Shown here in pieces: positions 50,331-62,998 of a stretch of 64,000 nucleotides of DNA. The DNA comes from Anaspis maculata. Its lineage: Eukaryota > Arthropoda > Insecta > Coleoptera > Scraptiidae. The first letter of the stretch is position 1. The number at the start of each line of letters is the position of its first letter. The notes below the pieces were generated by a model. The model was not told the DNA's origin. It saw only the letters and a list, made by a program, of their open reading frames with translations, and made no database searches. The DNA is taken from the NCBI GenBank assembly GCA_949128115.1, contig OX421966.1, positions 52,449,416 through 52,513,415 of the forward strand, written 5' to 3'. The position numbers were made by a program, and so were the translations under genes.

Positions 50331-53300
50331 TCATTGAAATTTGAGAATTTCCATGTTTCGTGTAGACACAGGAATCAGAAAATAAATGTAATTTGGTTTT
50401 TTCGTATTTCCAAAAAGGAGAAATGAATCTTTTAATGTCTTCTGTTTAAATTCAAAATTTTGCTCTTGTCGAGCCATGTCGCGTTAGGAGTCTACAGAAA
50501 TGGTTCGTAACGCGACATAAGGCATAAGTGTCGCACTATGATGGGCTCTTAGCGTGACACATGAAAAAAAAACTTTTTCAAAATCCAAATTAGGCAACAT
50601 GGCATTTCCAAGTGATATCTACAGACGAATACGGTCGTCGTGGTAACGACTTTTGGCGAAATCATCTGAGGTTTACTTAAAATTTATATTTCACGTCAAA
50701 GTTCCTCCACGGTCATATAGTTTCTACGGATTTAATTTCAGAACTGGAAAATAAGTAAAAGAAATTATTTTCATTGAAATTTGAGAATTTCCATGTTTCG
50801 TGTAGACTCAGGAATCAGAAAATGAATGTAATTTGGTTTTTTTGTATTTCCAAAAAGGAGAAATGAATCTTTTAATGTCTTCTGTTTAAATTCAAAATTT
50901 TGCTCTTGTCGAGCCATGTCGCGTTAGGAGTCTACAGAAATGGTTCGTAACGCGACATAAGGCATAAGTGTCGCGCTATGGTGGGCTCTTAGCGTGACAC
51001 ATGAAAGAAAAACTTTTTCAAAATCCAAATTAGGCAACATGGCATTTCCAAGTGATATCTACTGACAAATACGGTCGTCGTGGCAACGACTTTTGGCGAA
51101 ATCATCGGAGGTTTACTTAAAATTTATATTTCACGTCAAAGTTCCTCCACGGTCAGGTAGTTTCTACGGATTTAATTTCAGAACTGGAAAATAAGTAAAA
51201 GAAATTATTTTCATTGAAATTTGAGAATTTCCATCTTTCGTGTAGACTCAGGAATCAGAAAATGAATGTAATTTGGTTTTTTCGTATTTCCAAAAAGGAG
51301 AAATGAATCTTTTAATGTCTTCTGTTTAAATTCAAAATTTTGCTCTTGTCGAGCCATGTCGCGTTAGGAGTCTACAGAAATGGTTCGTAACGCGACATAA
51401 GGCATAAGTGTCGCACTATGATGGGCTCTTAGCGTGACACATGAAAAAAAAACTTTTTCAAAATCCAAATTAGGCAACATGGCATTTCCAAGTGATATCT
51501 ACTGACGAATACGGTCGTCGTGGTAACGACTTTTGGCGAAATCATCTGAGGTTTACTTAAAATTTATATTTCACGTCAAAGTTCCTCCACGGTCAGGTAG
51601 TTTCTACGGATTTAATTTCAGAACTGGAAAATAAGTAAAAGAAATTATTTTCATTGAAATTTGAGAATTTCCATGTTTCGTGTAGACTCAGGAATCAGAA
51701 AATGAATGTAATTTGGTTTTTTTGTATTTCCAAAAAGGAGAAATGAATCTTTTAATGTCTTCTGTTTAAATTCAAAATTTTGCTCTTGTCGAGCCATGTC
51801 GCGTTAGGAGTCTACAGAAATGGTTCGTAACGCGACATAAGGCATAAGTGTCGCACTATGATGGACTCTTAGCGTGACACATGAAAGAAAAACTTTTTCA
51901 AAATCCAAATTAGGCAACATGGCATTTCCAAGTGATATCTACTGACGAATACGGTCGTCGTGGTAACGACTTTTGGCGAAATCATCGGAGGTTTACTTAA
52001 AATTTATATTTCACGTCAAAGTTCCTCCACGGTCAGGTAGTTTCTACGGATTTAATTTCAGAACTGGAAAATAAGTAAAAGAAATTATTTTCATTGAAAT
52101 TTGAGAATTTCCATCTTTCGTGTAGACTCAGGAATCAGAAAATGAATGTAATTTGGTTTTTTCGTATTTCCAAAAAGGAGGAATGAATCTTTTAATGTCT
52201 TCTGTTTAAATTCAAAATTTTGCTCTTGTCGAGCCATGTCGCGTTAGGAGTCTACAGAAATGGTTCGTAACGCGACATAAGGCATAAGTGTCGCACTATG
52301 ATGGACTCTTAGCGTGACACATGAAAGAAAAACTTTTTCAAAATCCAAATTAGGCAACATGGCATTTCCAAGTGATATCTACTGACGAATACGGTCGTCG
52401 TGGTAACGACTTTTGGCGAAATCATCGGAGGTTTACTTAAAATTTATATTTCACGTCAAAGTTCCTCCACGGTCAGGTAGTTTCTACGGATTTAATTTCA
52501 GAACTGGAAAATAAGTAAAAGAAATTATTTTCATTGAAATTTGAGAATTTCCATCTTTCGTGTAGACTCAGGAATCAGAAAATGAATGTAATTTGGTTTT
52601 TTCGTATTTCCAAAAAGGAGAAATGAATCTTTTAATGTCTTCTGTTTAAATTCAAAATTTTGCTCTTGTCGAGCCATGTCGCGTTAGGAGTCTACAGAAA
52701 TGGTTCGTAACGCGACATAAGGCATAAGTGTCGCACTATGATGGGCTCTTAGCGTGACACATGAAAAAAAAACTTTTTCAAAATCCAAATTAGGCAACAT
52801 GGCATTTCCAAGTGATATCTACTGACGAATACGGTCGTCGGGGTAACGACTTTTGGCGAAATCATCTGAGGTTTACTTAAAATTTATATTTCACGTCAAA
52901 GTTCCTCCACGGTCAGGTAGTTTCTACGGATTTAATTTCAGAACTGGAAAATAAGTAAAAGAAATTATTTTCATTGAAATTTGAGAATTTCCATGTTTCG
53001 TGTAGACTCAGGAATCAGAAAATGAATGTAATTTGGTTTTTTTGTATTTCCAAAAAGGAGAAATGAATCTTTTAATGTCTTCTGTTTAAATTCAAAATTT
53101 TGCTCTTGTCGAGCCATGTCGCGTTAGGAGTCTACAGAAATGGTTCGTAACGCGACATAAGGCATAAGTGTCGCGCTTTGGTGGGCTCTTAGCGTGACAC
53201 ATGAAAGAAAAACTTTTTCAAAATCCAAATTAGGCAACATGGCATTTCCAAGTGATATCTACTGACAAATACGGTCGTCGTGGCAACGACTTTTGGCGAA

Positions 53301-54939
53301 ATCATCGGAGGTTTACTTAAAATTTATATTTCACGTCAAAGTTCCTCCACGGTCAGGTAGTTTCTACGGATTTAATTTCAGAACTGGAAAATAAGTAAAA
53401 GAAATTATTTTCATTGAAATTTGAGAATTTCCATCTTTCGTGTAGACTCAGGAATCAGAAAATGAATGTAATTTGGTTTTTTCGTATTTCCAAATAGGAG
53501 AAATGAATCTTTTAATGTCTTCTGTTTAAATTCAAAATTTTGCTCTTGTCGAGCCATGTCGCGTTAGGAGTCTACAGAAATGGTTCGTAACGCGACATAA
53601 GGCATAAGTGTCGCACTATGATGGACTCTTAGCGTGACACATGAAAGAAAAACTTTTTCAAAATCCAAATTAGGCAACATGGCATTTCCAAGTGATATCT
53701 ACTGACGAATACGGTCGTCGTGGTAACGACTTTTGGCGAAATCATCGGAGGTTTACTTAAAATTTATATTTCACGTCAAAGTTCCTCCACGGTCAGGTAG
53801 TTTCTACGGATTTAATTTCAGAACTGGAAAATAAGTAAAAGAAATTATTTTCATTGAAATTTGAGAATTTCCATCTTTCGTGTAGACTCAGGAATCAGAA
53901 AATGAATGTAATTTGGTTTTTTCGTATTTCCAAAAAGGAGAAATGAATCTTTTAATGTCTTCTGTTCAAATTCAAAATTTTGCTCTTGTCGAGCCATGTC
54001 GCGTTAGGAGTCTACAGAAATGGTTCGTAACGCGACATAAGGCATAAGTGTCGCACTATGATGGGCTCTCAGCGTGACACATGAAGAAAAAACTTTTTCA
54101 AAATCCAAATTAGGCAACATGGCATTTCCAAGTGATATCTACTGACGAATACGGTCGTCGTGGTAACGACTTTTGGCGAAATCATCGGAGGTTTACTTAA
54201 AATCTATATTTCACGTCAAAGTTCCTCCACGGTCAGGTAGTTTCTACGGATTTAATTTCAGAACTGGAAAATAAGTAAAAGAAATTATTTTCATTGAAAT
54301 TTGAGAATTTCCATCTTTCGTGTAGACTCAGGAATCAGAAAATGAATGTAATTTGGTTTTTTCGTATTTCCAAAAAGGAGAAATGAATCTTTTAATGTCT
54401 TCTGTTTAAATTCAAAATTTTGCTCTTGTCGAGCCATGTCGCGTTAGGAGTCTACAGAAATGGTTCGTAACGCGACATAAGGCATAAGTGTCGCACTATG
54501 ATGGGCTCTTAGCGTGACACATGAAAGAAAAACTTTTTCAAAATCCAAATTAGGCAACATGGCATTTCCAAGTGATATCTACTGACAAATACGGTCGTCG
54601 TGGCAACGACTTTTGGCGAAATCATCTGAGGTTCACTTAAAATTTATATTTCACGTCAAAGTTCCTCCACGGTCAGGTAGTTTCTACGGATTTAATTTCA
54701 GAACTGGAAAATAAGTAAAAGAAATTATTTTCATTGAAATTTGAGAATTTCCATCTTTCGTGTAGACTCAGGAATCAGAAAATGAATGTAATTTGGTTTT
54801 TTCGTATTTCCAAAAAGGAGAAATGAATCTTTTAATGTCTTCTGTTTAAATTCAAAATTTTGCTCTTGTCGAGCCATGTCGCGTTAGGAGTCTACAGAAA
54901 TGGTTCGTAACGCGACATAAGGCATAAGTGTCGCACTAT

Positions 54940-55610
54940 GATGGACTCTTAGCGTGACACATGAAAGAAAAACTTTTTCAAAATCCAAATTAGGCAACAT
55001 GGCATTTCCAAGTGATATCTACTGACGAATACGGTCGTCGTGGTAACGACTTTTGGCGAAATCATCTGAGGTTTACTTAAAATTTATATTTCACGTCAAA
55101 GTTCCTCCACGGTCAGGTAGTTTCTACGGATTTGATTTCAGAACTGGAAAATAAGTAAGAGAAATTATTTTCATTGAAATTTGAGAATTTCCATGTTTCG
55201 TGTAGACTCAGGAATCAGAAAATAAATGTAATTTGGTTTTTTCGTATTTCCAAAAAGAAGAAATGAATATTTTATGTCTTCTGTTTAAATTCAAAATTTT
55301 GCTCTTGTCGAGCCATGTCGCGTTAGGAGTCTACAGAAATGGTTTGTAACGCGACATAAGGCATAAGTGTCGCACTATGATGGGCTCTTAGCGTGACACA
55401 TGAAAAAAAAAACTTTTTCAAAATCCAAATTAGGCAACATGGCATTTCCAAGTGATATCTACTGACAAATACGGTCGTCGTGGCAACGAATTTTGGCAAA
55501 ATTATCTGAGGTTCACTTGAAATTTATATTTCACGTCAAAGTTCCTCCACGGTCAGGTAGTTTCTACGGATTTGATTTCAGAACTGGAAAAAAAGTAAGA
55601 GAAATTATTT
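54940..55610. repeat. Segment duplicated 5280 bp upstream (second copy)
   Basis: Partner of 49660-50330. A further tandem unit with ggtttgtaac follows 440 bp later (about 55781), showing renewed local amplification. Confidence 0.7.
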
Positions 55611-55842
55611 TCATTGAAATTTGAGAATTTCCATGTTTCGTGTAGACTCAGGAATCAGAAAATAAATGTAATTTGGTTTTTTCGTATTTCCAAAAAGAAG
55701 AAATGAATCTTTTATGTCTTCTGTTTAAATTCAAAATTTTGCTCTTGTCGAGCCATGTCGCGTTAGGAGTCTACAGAAATGGTTTGTAACGCGACATAAG
55801 GCATAAGTGTCGCACTATGATGGGCTCTTAGCGTGACACATG

Positions 55843-55853
55843 AAAAAAAAAAA
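55843..55853. other. Longest A-tract in the window (A11)
   Basis: Eleven A residues where the ancestral form has an interrupted AAAGAAAAA. It is the end point of a visible series A9, A10, A11 in group III-like units and suggests replication slippage once the interrupting G was lost. Confidence 0.8.
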
Positions 55854-58800
55854 CTTTTTCAAAATCCAAATTAGGCAACATGGCATTTCCAAGTGATATC
55901 TACTGACAAATACGGTCGTCGTGGCAACGACTTTTGGCAAAATTATCTGAGGTTCACTTGAAATTTATATTTCACGTCAAAGTTCCTCCACGGTCAGGTA
56001 GTTTCTACGGATTTGATTTCAGAACTGGAAAAAAAGTAAGAGAAATTATTTTCATTGAAATTTGAGAATTTCCATGTTTCGTGTAGACTCAGGAATCAGA
56101 AAATGAATGTAATTTGGTTTTTTCGTATTTCCAAAAAGAAGAAATGAATCTTTTAATGTCTTCTGTTTAAATTCAAAATTTTGCTCTTGTCGAGCCATGT
56201 CGCGTTAGGAGTCTACAGAAATGGTTCGTAACGCGACATAAGGCATAAGTGTCGCACTATGATGGGCTCTTAGCGTGACACATGGAAGAAAAACTTTTTC
56301 AAAATCCAAATTAGGCAACATGGCATTTCCAAGTGATATCTACTGACGAATACGGTCGTCGTGGTAACGACTTTTGGCGAAATCATCTGAGGTTTACTTA
56401 AAATTTATATTTCACGTCAAAGTTCCTCCACGGTCAGGTAGTTTCTACGGATTTAATTTCAGAACTGGAAAATAAGTAAAAGAAATTATTTTCATTGAAA
56501 TTTGAGAATTTCCATGTTTCGTGTAGACTCAGGAATCAGAAAATGAATGTAATTTGGTTTTTTCGTATTTCCAAAAAGGAGAAATGAATCTTTTAATGTC
56601 TTCTGTTTAAATTCAAAATTTTGCTCTTGTCGAGCCATGTCGCGTTAGAAGTCTACAGAAATGGTTCGTAACGCGACATAAGGCATAAGTGTCGCACTAT
56701 GATGGGCTCTCAGCGTGACACATGAAGAAAAAACTTTTTCAAAATCCAAATTAGGCAACATGGCATTTCCAAGTGATATCTACTGACGAATACGGTCGTC
56801 GTGGTAACGACTTTTGGCGAAATCATCGGAGGTTTACTTAAAATTTATATTTCACGTCAAAGTTCCTCCACGGTCAGGTAGTTTCTACGGATTTAATTTC
56901 AGAACTGGAAAATAAGTAAAAGAAATTATTTTCATTGAAATTTGAGAATTTCCATGTTTCGTGTAGACTCAGGAATCAGAAAATGAATGTAATTTGGTTT
57001 TTTTGTATTTCCAAAAAGGAGAAATGAATCTTTTAATGTCTTCTGTTTAAATTCAAAATTTTGCTCTTGTCGAGCCATGTCGCGTTAGGAGTCTACAGAA
57101 ATGGTTCGTAACGCGACATAAGGCATAAGTGTCGCGCTATGGTGGGCTCTTAGCGTGACACATGAAAGAAAAACTTTTTCAAAATCCAAATTAGGCAACA
57201 TGGCATTTCCAAGTGATATCTACTGACAAATACGGTCGTCGTGGCAACGACTTTTGGCGAAATCATCTGAGGTTCACTTAAAATTTATATTTCACGTCAA
57301 AGTTCCTCCACGGTCAGGTAGTTTCTACGGATTTAATTTCAGAACTGGAAAATAAGTAAAAGAAATTATTTTCATTGAAATTTGAAAATTTCCATCTTTC
57401 GTGTAGACTCAGGAATCAGAAAATGAATGTAATTTGGTTTTTTCGTATTTCCAAAAAGGTGAAATGAATCTTTTAATGTCTTCTGTTTAAATTCAAAATT
57501 TTGCTCTTGTCGAGCCATGTCGCGTTAGGAGTCTACAGAAATGGTTCGTAACGCGACATAAGGCATAAGTGTCGCACTATGATGGGCTCTTAGCGTGACC
57601 CATGAAAAAAAAACTTTTTCAAAATCCAAATTAGGCAACATGGCATTTCCAAGTGATATCTACTGACGAATACGGTCGTCGTGGTAACGACTTTTGGCGA
57701 AATCATCTGAGGTTTACTTAAAATTTATATTTCACGTCAAAGTTCCTCCACGGTCAGGTAGTTTCTACGGATTTAATTTCAGAACTGGAAAATAAGTAAA
57801 AGAAATTATTTTCATTGAAATTTGAGAATTTCCATGTTTCGTGTAGACTCAGGAATCAGAAAATGAATGTAATTTGGTTTTTTCGTATTTCCAAAAAGGA
57901 GAAATGAATCTTTTAATGTCTTCTGTTTAAATTCAAAATTTTGCTCTTGTCGAGCCATGTCGCGTTAGGAGTCTACAGAAATGGTTCGTAACGCGACATA
58001 AGGCATAAGTGTCGCGCTATGGTGGGCTCTTAGCGTGACACATGAAAGAAAAACTTTTTCAAAATCCAAATTAGGCAACATGGCATTTCCAAGTGATATC
58101 TACTGACGAATACGGTCGTCGTGGTAACGACTTTTGGCGAAATCATCGGAGGTTTACTTAAAATTTGTATTTCACGTCAAAGTTCCTCCACGGTCAGGTA
58201 GTTTCTACGGATTTAATTTCAGAACTGGAAAATAAGTAAAAGAAATTATTTTCATTGAAATTTGAGAATTTCCATCTTTCGTGTAGACTCAGGAATCAGA
58301 AAATGAATGTAATTTGGTTTTTTCGTATTTCCAAAAAGGAGAAATGAATCTTTTAATGTCTTCTGTTTAAATTCAAAATTTTGCTCTTGTCGAGCCATGT
58401 CGCGTTAGGAGTCTACAGAAATGGTTCGTAACGCGACATAAGGCATAAGTGTCGCGCTATGGTGGGCTCTTAGCGTGACACATGAAAGAAAAACTTTTTC
58501 AAAATCCAAATTAGGCAACATGGCATTTCCAAGTGATATCTACTGACGAATACGGTCGTCGTGGTAACGACTTTTGGCGAAATCATCGGAGGTTTACTTA
58601 AAATTTATATTTCACGTCAAAGTTCCTCCACGGTCAGGTAGTTTCTACGGATTTAATTTCAGAACTGGAAAATAAGTAAAAGAAATTATTTTCATTGAAA
58701 TTTGAGAATTTCCATCTTTCGTGTAGACTCAGGAATCAGAAAATGAATGTAATTTGGTTTTTTCGTATTTCCAAAAAGGAGAAATGAATCTTTTAATGTC

Positions 58801-60891
58801 TTCTGTTTAAATTCAAAATTTTGCTCTTGTCGAGCCATGTCGCGTTAGGAGTCTACAGAAATGGTTCGTAACGCGACATAAGGCATAAGTGTCGCACTAT
58901 GATGGGCTCTTAGCGTGACACATGAAAAAAAAACTTTTTCAAAATCCAAATTAGGCAACATGGCATTTCCAAGTGATATCTACTGACGAATACGGTCGTC
59001 GTGGTAACGACTTTTGGCGAAATCATCTGAGGTTTACTTAAAATTTATATTTCACGTCAAAGTTCCTCCACGGTCAGGTAGTTTCTACGGATTTATTTTC
59101 AGAACTGGAAAATAAGTAAAAGAAATTATTTTCATTGAAATTTGAGAATTTCCATCTTTCGTGTAGACTCAGGAATCAGAAAATGAATGTAATTTGGTTT
59201 TTTCGTATTTCCAAAAAGGAGAAATGAATCTTTTAATGTCTTCTGTTTAAATTCAAAATTTTGCTCTTGTCGAGCCATGTCGCGTTAGGAGTCTACAGAA
59301 ATGGTTCGTAACGCGACATAAGGCATAAGTGTCGCGCTATGGTGGGCTCTTAGCGTGACACATGAAAGAAAAACTTTTTCAAAATCCAAATTAGGCAACA
59401 TGGCATTTCCAAGTGATATCTACTGACGAATACGGTCGTCGTGGTAACGACTTTTGGCGAAATCATCGGAGGTTTACTTAAAATTTATATTTCACGTCAA
59501 AGTTCCTCCACGGTCAGGTAGTTTCTACGGATTTAATTTCAGAACTGGAAAATAAGTAAAAGAAATTATTTTCATTGAAATTTGAGAATTTCCATCTTTC
59601 GTGTAGACTCAGGAATCAGAAAATGAATGTAATTTGGTTTTTTCGTATTTCCAAAAAGGAGAAATGAATCTTTTAATGTCTTCTGTTTAAATTCAAAATT
59701 TTGCTCTTGTCGAGCCATGTCGCGTTAGGAGTCTACAGAAATGGTTCGTAACGCGACATAAGGCATAAGTGTCGCACTATGATGGGCTCTTAGCGTGACA
59801 CATGAAAAAAAAACTTTTTCAAAATCCAAATTAGGCAACATGGCATTTCCAAGTGATATCTACTGACGAATACGGTCGTCGTGGTAACGACTTTTGGCGA
59901 AATCATCGGAGGTTTACTTAAAATTTATATTTCACGTCAAAGTTCCTCCACGGTCAGGTAGTTTCTACGGATTTAATTTCAGAACTGGAAAATAAGTAAA
60001 AGAAATTATTTTCATTGAAATTTGAGAATTTCCATCTTTCGTGTAGACTCAGGAATCAGAAAATGAATGTAATTTGGTTTTTTCGTATTTCCAAAAAGGA
60101 GAAATGAATCTTTTAATGTCTTCTGTTTAAATTCAAAATTTTGCTCTTGTCGAGCCATGTCGCGTTAGGAGTCTACAGAAATGGTTCGTAACGCGACATA
60201 AGGCATAAGTGTCGCACTATGATGGGCTCTTAGCGTGACACATGAAAAAAAAACTTTTTCAAAATCCAAATTAGGCAACATGGCATTTCCAAGTGATATC
60301 TACTGACGAATACGGTCGTCGTGGTAACGACTTTTGGCGAAATCATCTGAGGTTTACTTAAAATTTATATTTCACGTCAAAGTTCCTCCACGGTCAGGTA
60401 GTTTCTACGGATTTATTTTCAGAACTGGAAAATAAGTAAAAGAAATTATTTCCATTGAAATTTGAGAATTTCCATCTTTCGTGTAGACTCAGGAATCAGA
60501 AAATGAATGTAATTTGGTTTTTTCGTATTTCCAAAAAGGAGAAATGAATCTTTTAATGTCTTCTGTTTAAATTCAAAATTTTGCTCTTGTCGAGCCATGT
60601 CGCGTTAGGAGTCTACAGAAATGGTTCGTAACGCGACATAAGGCATAAGTGTCGCACTATGATGGGCTCTTAGCGTGACACATGAAAAAAAAACTTTTTC
60701 AAAATCCAAATTAGGCAACATGGCATTTCCAAGTGATATCTACTGACGAATACGGTCGTGGTGGTAACGACTTTTGGCGAAATCATCTGAGGTTTACTTA
60801 AAATTTATATTTCACGTCAAAGTTCCTCCACGGTCAGGTAGTTTCTACGGATTTAATTTCAGAACTGGAAAATAAGTAAAAGAAATTATTT

Positions 60892-61230
60892 TCATTGAAA
60901 TTTGAGAATTTCCATGTTTCGTGTAGACTCAGGAATCAGAAAATGAATGTAATTTGGTTTTTTCGTATTTCCAAAAAGGAGAAATGAAACTTTCAATGCC
61001 ATCTGTTTAAATTCAAAATTTTGCTCTTGTCGAGCCATGTCGCGTTGGGAGCCTACAGAAATAGTTCTTTGCGCGACATAAGACATAATTGTCGCGCTAT
61101 GATGGGCTCTTGGCGTAAGTAACACATGGGAGGAAAACTTTTCAAAAATATAAATTAGCCAACATGGCATTTCCAAGTGATATCTACTGACAAATACGGT
61201 CGTCGTGGCAACGACTTTTGGCGAAATCAT
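60892..61230 (-). other. 112-codon minus-strand frame of the 444-bp monomer, copy 1
   Basis: The +4 length change of the divergent tail joins the MISPKVV frame to the 89-codon frame, giving 112 codons ending MEILKFQ. The unit is 444 bp, a multiple of three, but other stops prevent read-through of a whole monomer. No family is recognised. Confidence 0.2.
61107..61167. repeat. Divergent 61-bp tail of the 444-bp monomer, copy 1
   Basis: From ctcttggcgtaagtaacac to agccaacatgg the sequence departs from all other units: it is 61 bp rather than 57 and carries about ten changes in a row (cgtaagtaacac, tgggagg, ttttcaaaaatata, agccaac). The rest of the monomer is ordinary. The concentration of change suggests conversion from a distant family member. 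The changes remove the fourth half-site (tagcgtgaca) of the cluster. Confidence 0.85.
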
Positions 61231-61775
61231 CTGAGGTTCACTTAAAATTTATATTTCACGTCAAAGTTCCTCCACGGTCAGGTAGTTTCTACGGATTTAA
61301 TTTCAGAACTGGAAAATAAGTAAAAGAAATTATTTTCATTGAAATTTGAGAATTTCCATCTTTCGTGTAGACTCAGGAATCAGAAAATGAATGTAATTTG
61401 GTTTTTTCGTATTTCCAAAAAGGAGAAATGAATCTTTTAATGTCTTCTGTTTAAATTCAAAATTTTGCTCTTGTCGAGCCATGTCGCGTTAGGAGTCTAC
61501 AGAAATGGTTCGTAACGCGACATAAGGCATAAGTGTCGCACTATGATGGGCTCTTAGCGTGACACATGAAAAAAAAACTTTTTCAAAATCCAAATTAGGC
61601 AACATGGTATTTCCAAGTGATATCTACTGACGAATACGGTCGTCGTGGTAACGACTTTTGGCGAAATCATCTGAGGTTTACTTAAAATTTATATTTCACG
61701 TCAAAGTTCCTCCACGGTCAGGTAGTTTCTACGGATTTAATTTCAGAACTGGAAAATAAGTAAAAGAAATTATTT

Positions 61776-62114
61776 TCATTGAAATTTGAGAATTTCCATC
61801 TTTCGTGTAGACTCAGGAATCAGAAAATGAATGTAATTTGGTTTTTTCGTATTTCCAAAAAGGAGAAATGAATCTTTTAATGTCTTCTGTTTAAATTCAA
61901 AATTTTGCTCTTGTCGAGCCATGTCGCGTTGGGAGCCTACAGAAATAGTTCTTAGCGCGACATAAGACATAATTGTCGCGCTATGATGGGCTCTTGGCGT
62001 AAGTAACACATGGGAGGAAAACTTTTCAAAAATATAAATTAGCCAACATGGCATTTCCAAGTGATATCTACTGACGAATACGGTCGTCGTGGTAACGACT
62101 TTTGGCGAAATCAT
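61776..62114 (-). other. 112-codon minus-strand frame of the 444-bp monomer, copy 2
   Basis: Same joined frame as at 60892, with a common-type central part (KQKTLKDSF instead of KQMALKVSF). It shows that the joint survives recombination with different monomer bodies. Confidence 0.2.
61991..62051. repeat. Divergent 61-bp tail of the 444-bp monomer, copy 2
   Basis: Same tail as at 61107, 884 bp downstream, joined to a monomer whose middle is of the common type. The different flanks show recombination between the tail and the body of the unit. Confidence 0.85.
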
Positions 62115-62659
62115 CTGAGGTTTACTTAAAATTTATATTTCACGTCAAAGTTCCTCCACGGTCAGGTAGTTTCTACGGATTTAATTTCAGAACTGGAAAA
62201 TAAGTAAAAGAAATTATTTTCATTGAAATTTGAGAATTTCCATCTTTCGTGTAGACTCAGGAATCAGAAAATGAATGTAATTTGGTTTTTTCGTATTTCC
62301 AAAAAGGAGAAATGAATCTTTTAATGTCTTCTGTTTAAATTCAAAATTTTGCTCTTGTCGAGCCATGTCGCGTTAGGAGTCTACAGAAATGGTTCGTAAC
62401 GCGACATAAGGCATAAGTGTCGCACTATGATGGGCTCTTAGCGTGACACATGAAAAAAAAACTTTTTCAAAATCCAAATTAGGCAACATGGCATTTCCAA
62501 GTGATATCTACTGACGAATACGGTCGTCGTGGTAACGACTTTTGGCGAAATCATCTGAGGTTTACTTAAAATTTATATTTCACGTCAAAGTTCCTCCACG
62601 GTCAGGTAGTTTCTACGGATTTAATTTCAGAACTGGAAAATAAGTAAAAGAAATTATTT

Positions 62660-62998
62660 TCATTGAAATTTGAGAATTTCCATGTTTCGTGTAGACTCAG
62701 GAATCAGAAAATGAATGTAATTTGGTTTTTTCGTATTTCCAAAAAGGAGAAATGAAACTTTCAATGCCATCTGTTTAAATTCAAAATTTTGCTCTTGTCG
62801 AGCCATGTCGCGTTGGGAGCCTACAGAAATAGTTCTTAGCGCGACATAAGACATAATTGTCGCGCTATGATGGGCTCTTGGCGTAAGTAACACATGGGAG
62901 GAAAACTTTTCAAAAATATAAATTAGCCAACATGGCATTCCCAAGTGATATCTACTGACAAATACGGTCGTCGTGGCAACGACTTTTGGCGAAATCAT
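62660..62998 (-). other. 112-codon minus-strand frame of the 444-bp monomer, copy 3
   Basis: Same joined frame, nearly identical to the copy at 60892 (period 1768 bp), with a Gly for Glu change near residue 20. Confidence 0.2.
62875..62935. repeat. Divergent 61-bp tail of the 444-bp monomer, copy 3
   Basis: Same tail as at 61107 and 61991, again at 884-bp spacing. The monomer after it starts cccaag rather than tccaag. Confidence 0.85.

Larger units (their letters stand above)
50234..60727. repeat. Block H: group III monomers
   Basis: Units resemble group I at the 3' half-site cluster (ttaggagtc, taacgcgac, mostly gtcgcac) but have tagactcagg, often ccatctttcg, catcggagg and an A9 tract. Shared variants come in short runs: cgctatggtggg or cgctttggtggg (50974, 53174, 57135 and later), atggactc (51862, 52302, 53622, 54942), ctctcagcg (54067, 56708) and ttttttttgtattt. 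Divergence between neighbours is higher than in blocks B and D, so this part is older or less recently homogenised. No long frame is open. Confidence 0.8.
60728..62939. repeat. 884-bp dimers with a 444-bp variant monomer
   Basis: Variant monomers of 444 bp at 60728-61171, 61612-62055 and 62496-62939 alternate with 440-bp units. The first and third variants share aaactttcaatgccatc and are followed by a unit with acaaatacgg and gaggttcac; the middle variant has the ordinary ttaatgtcttc and a different follower. So the true period is 1768 bp (four monomers) with one and a half copies visible. The variants also carry group II marks (ttgggagcc, gcgcgac, tgtcgcgcta). Confidence 0.85.

Noticed and set aside
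61114..61120. Functional splice donor gtaagt in the 444-bp tail
   Set aside because: A six-base match arises easily by chance and there is no exon context; kept only as a remark under the tail.
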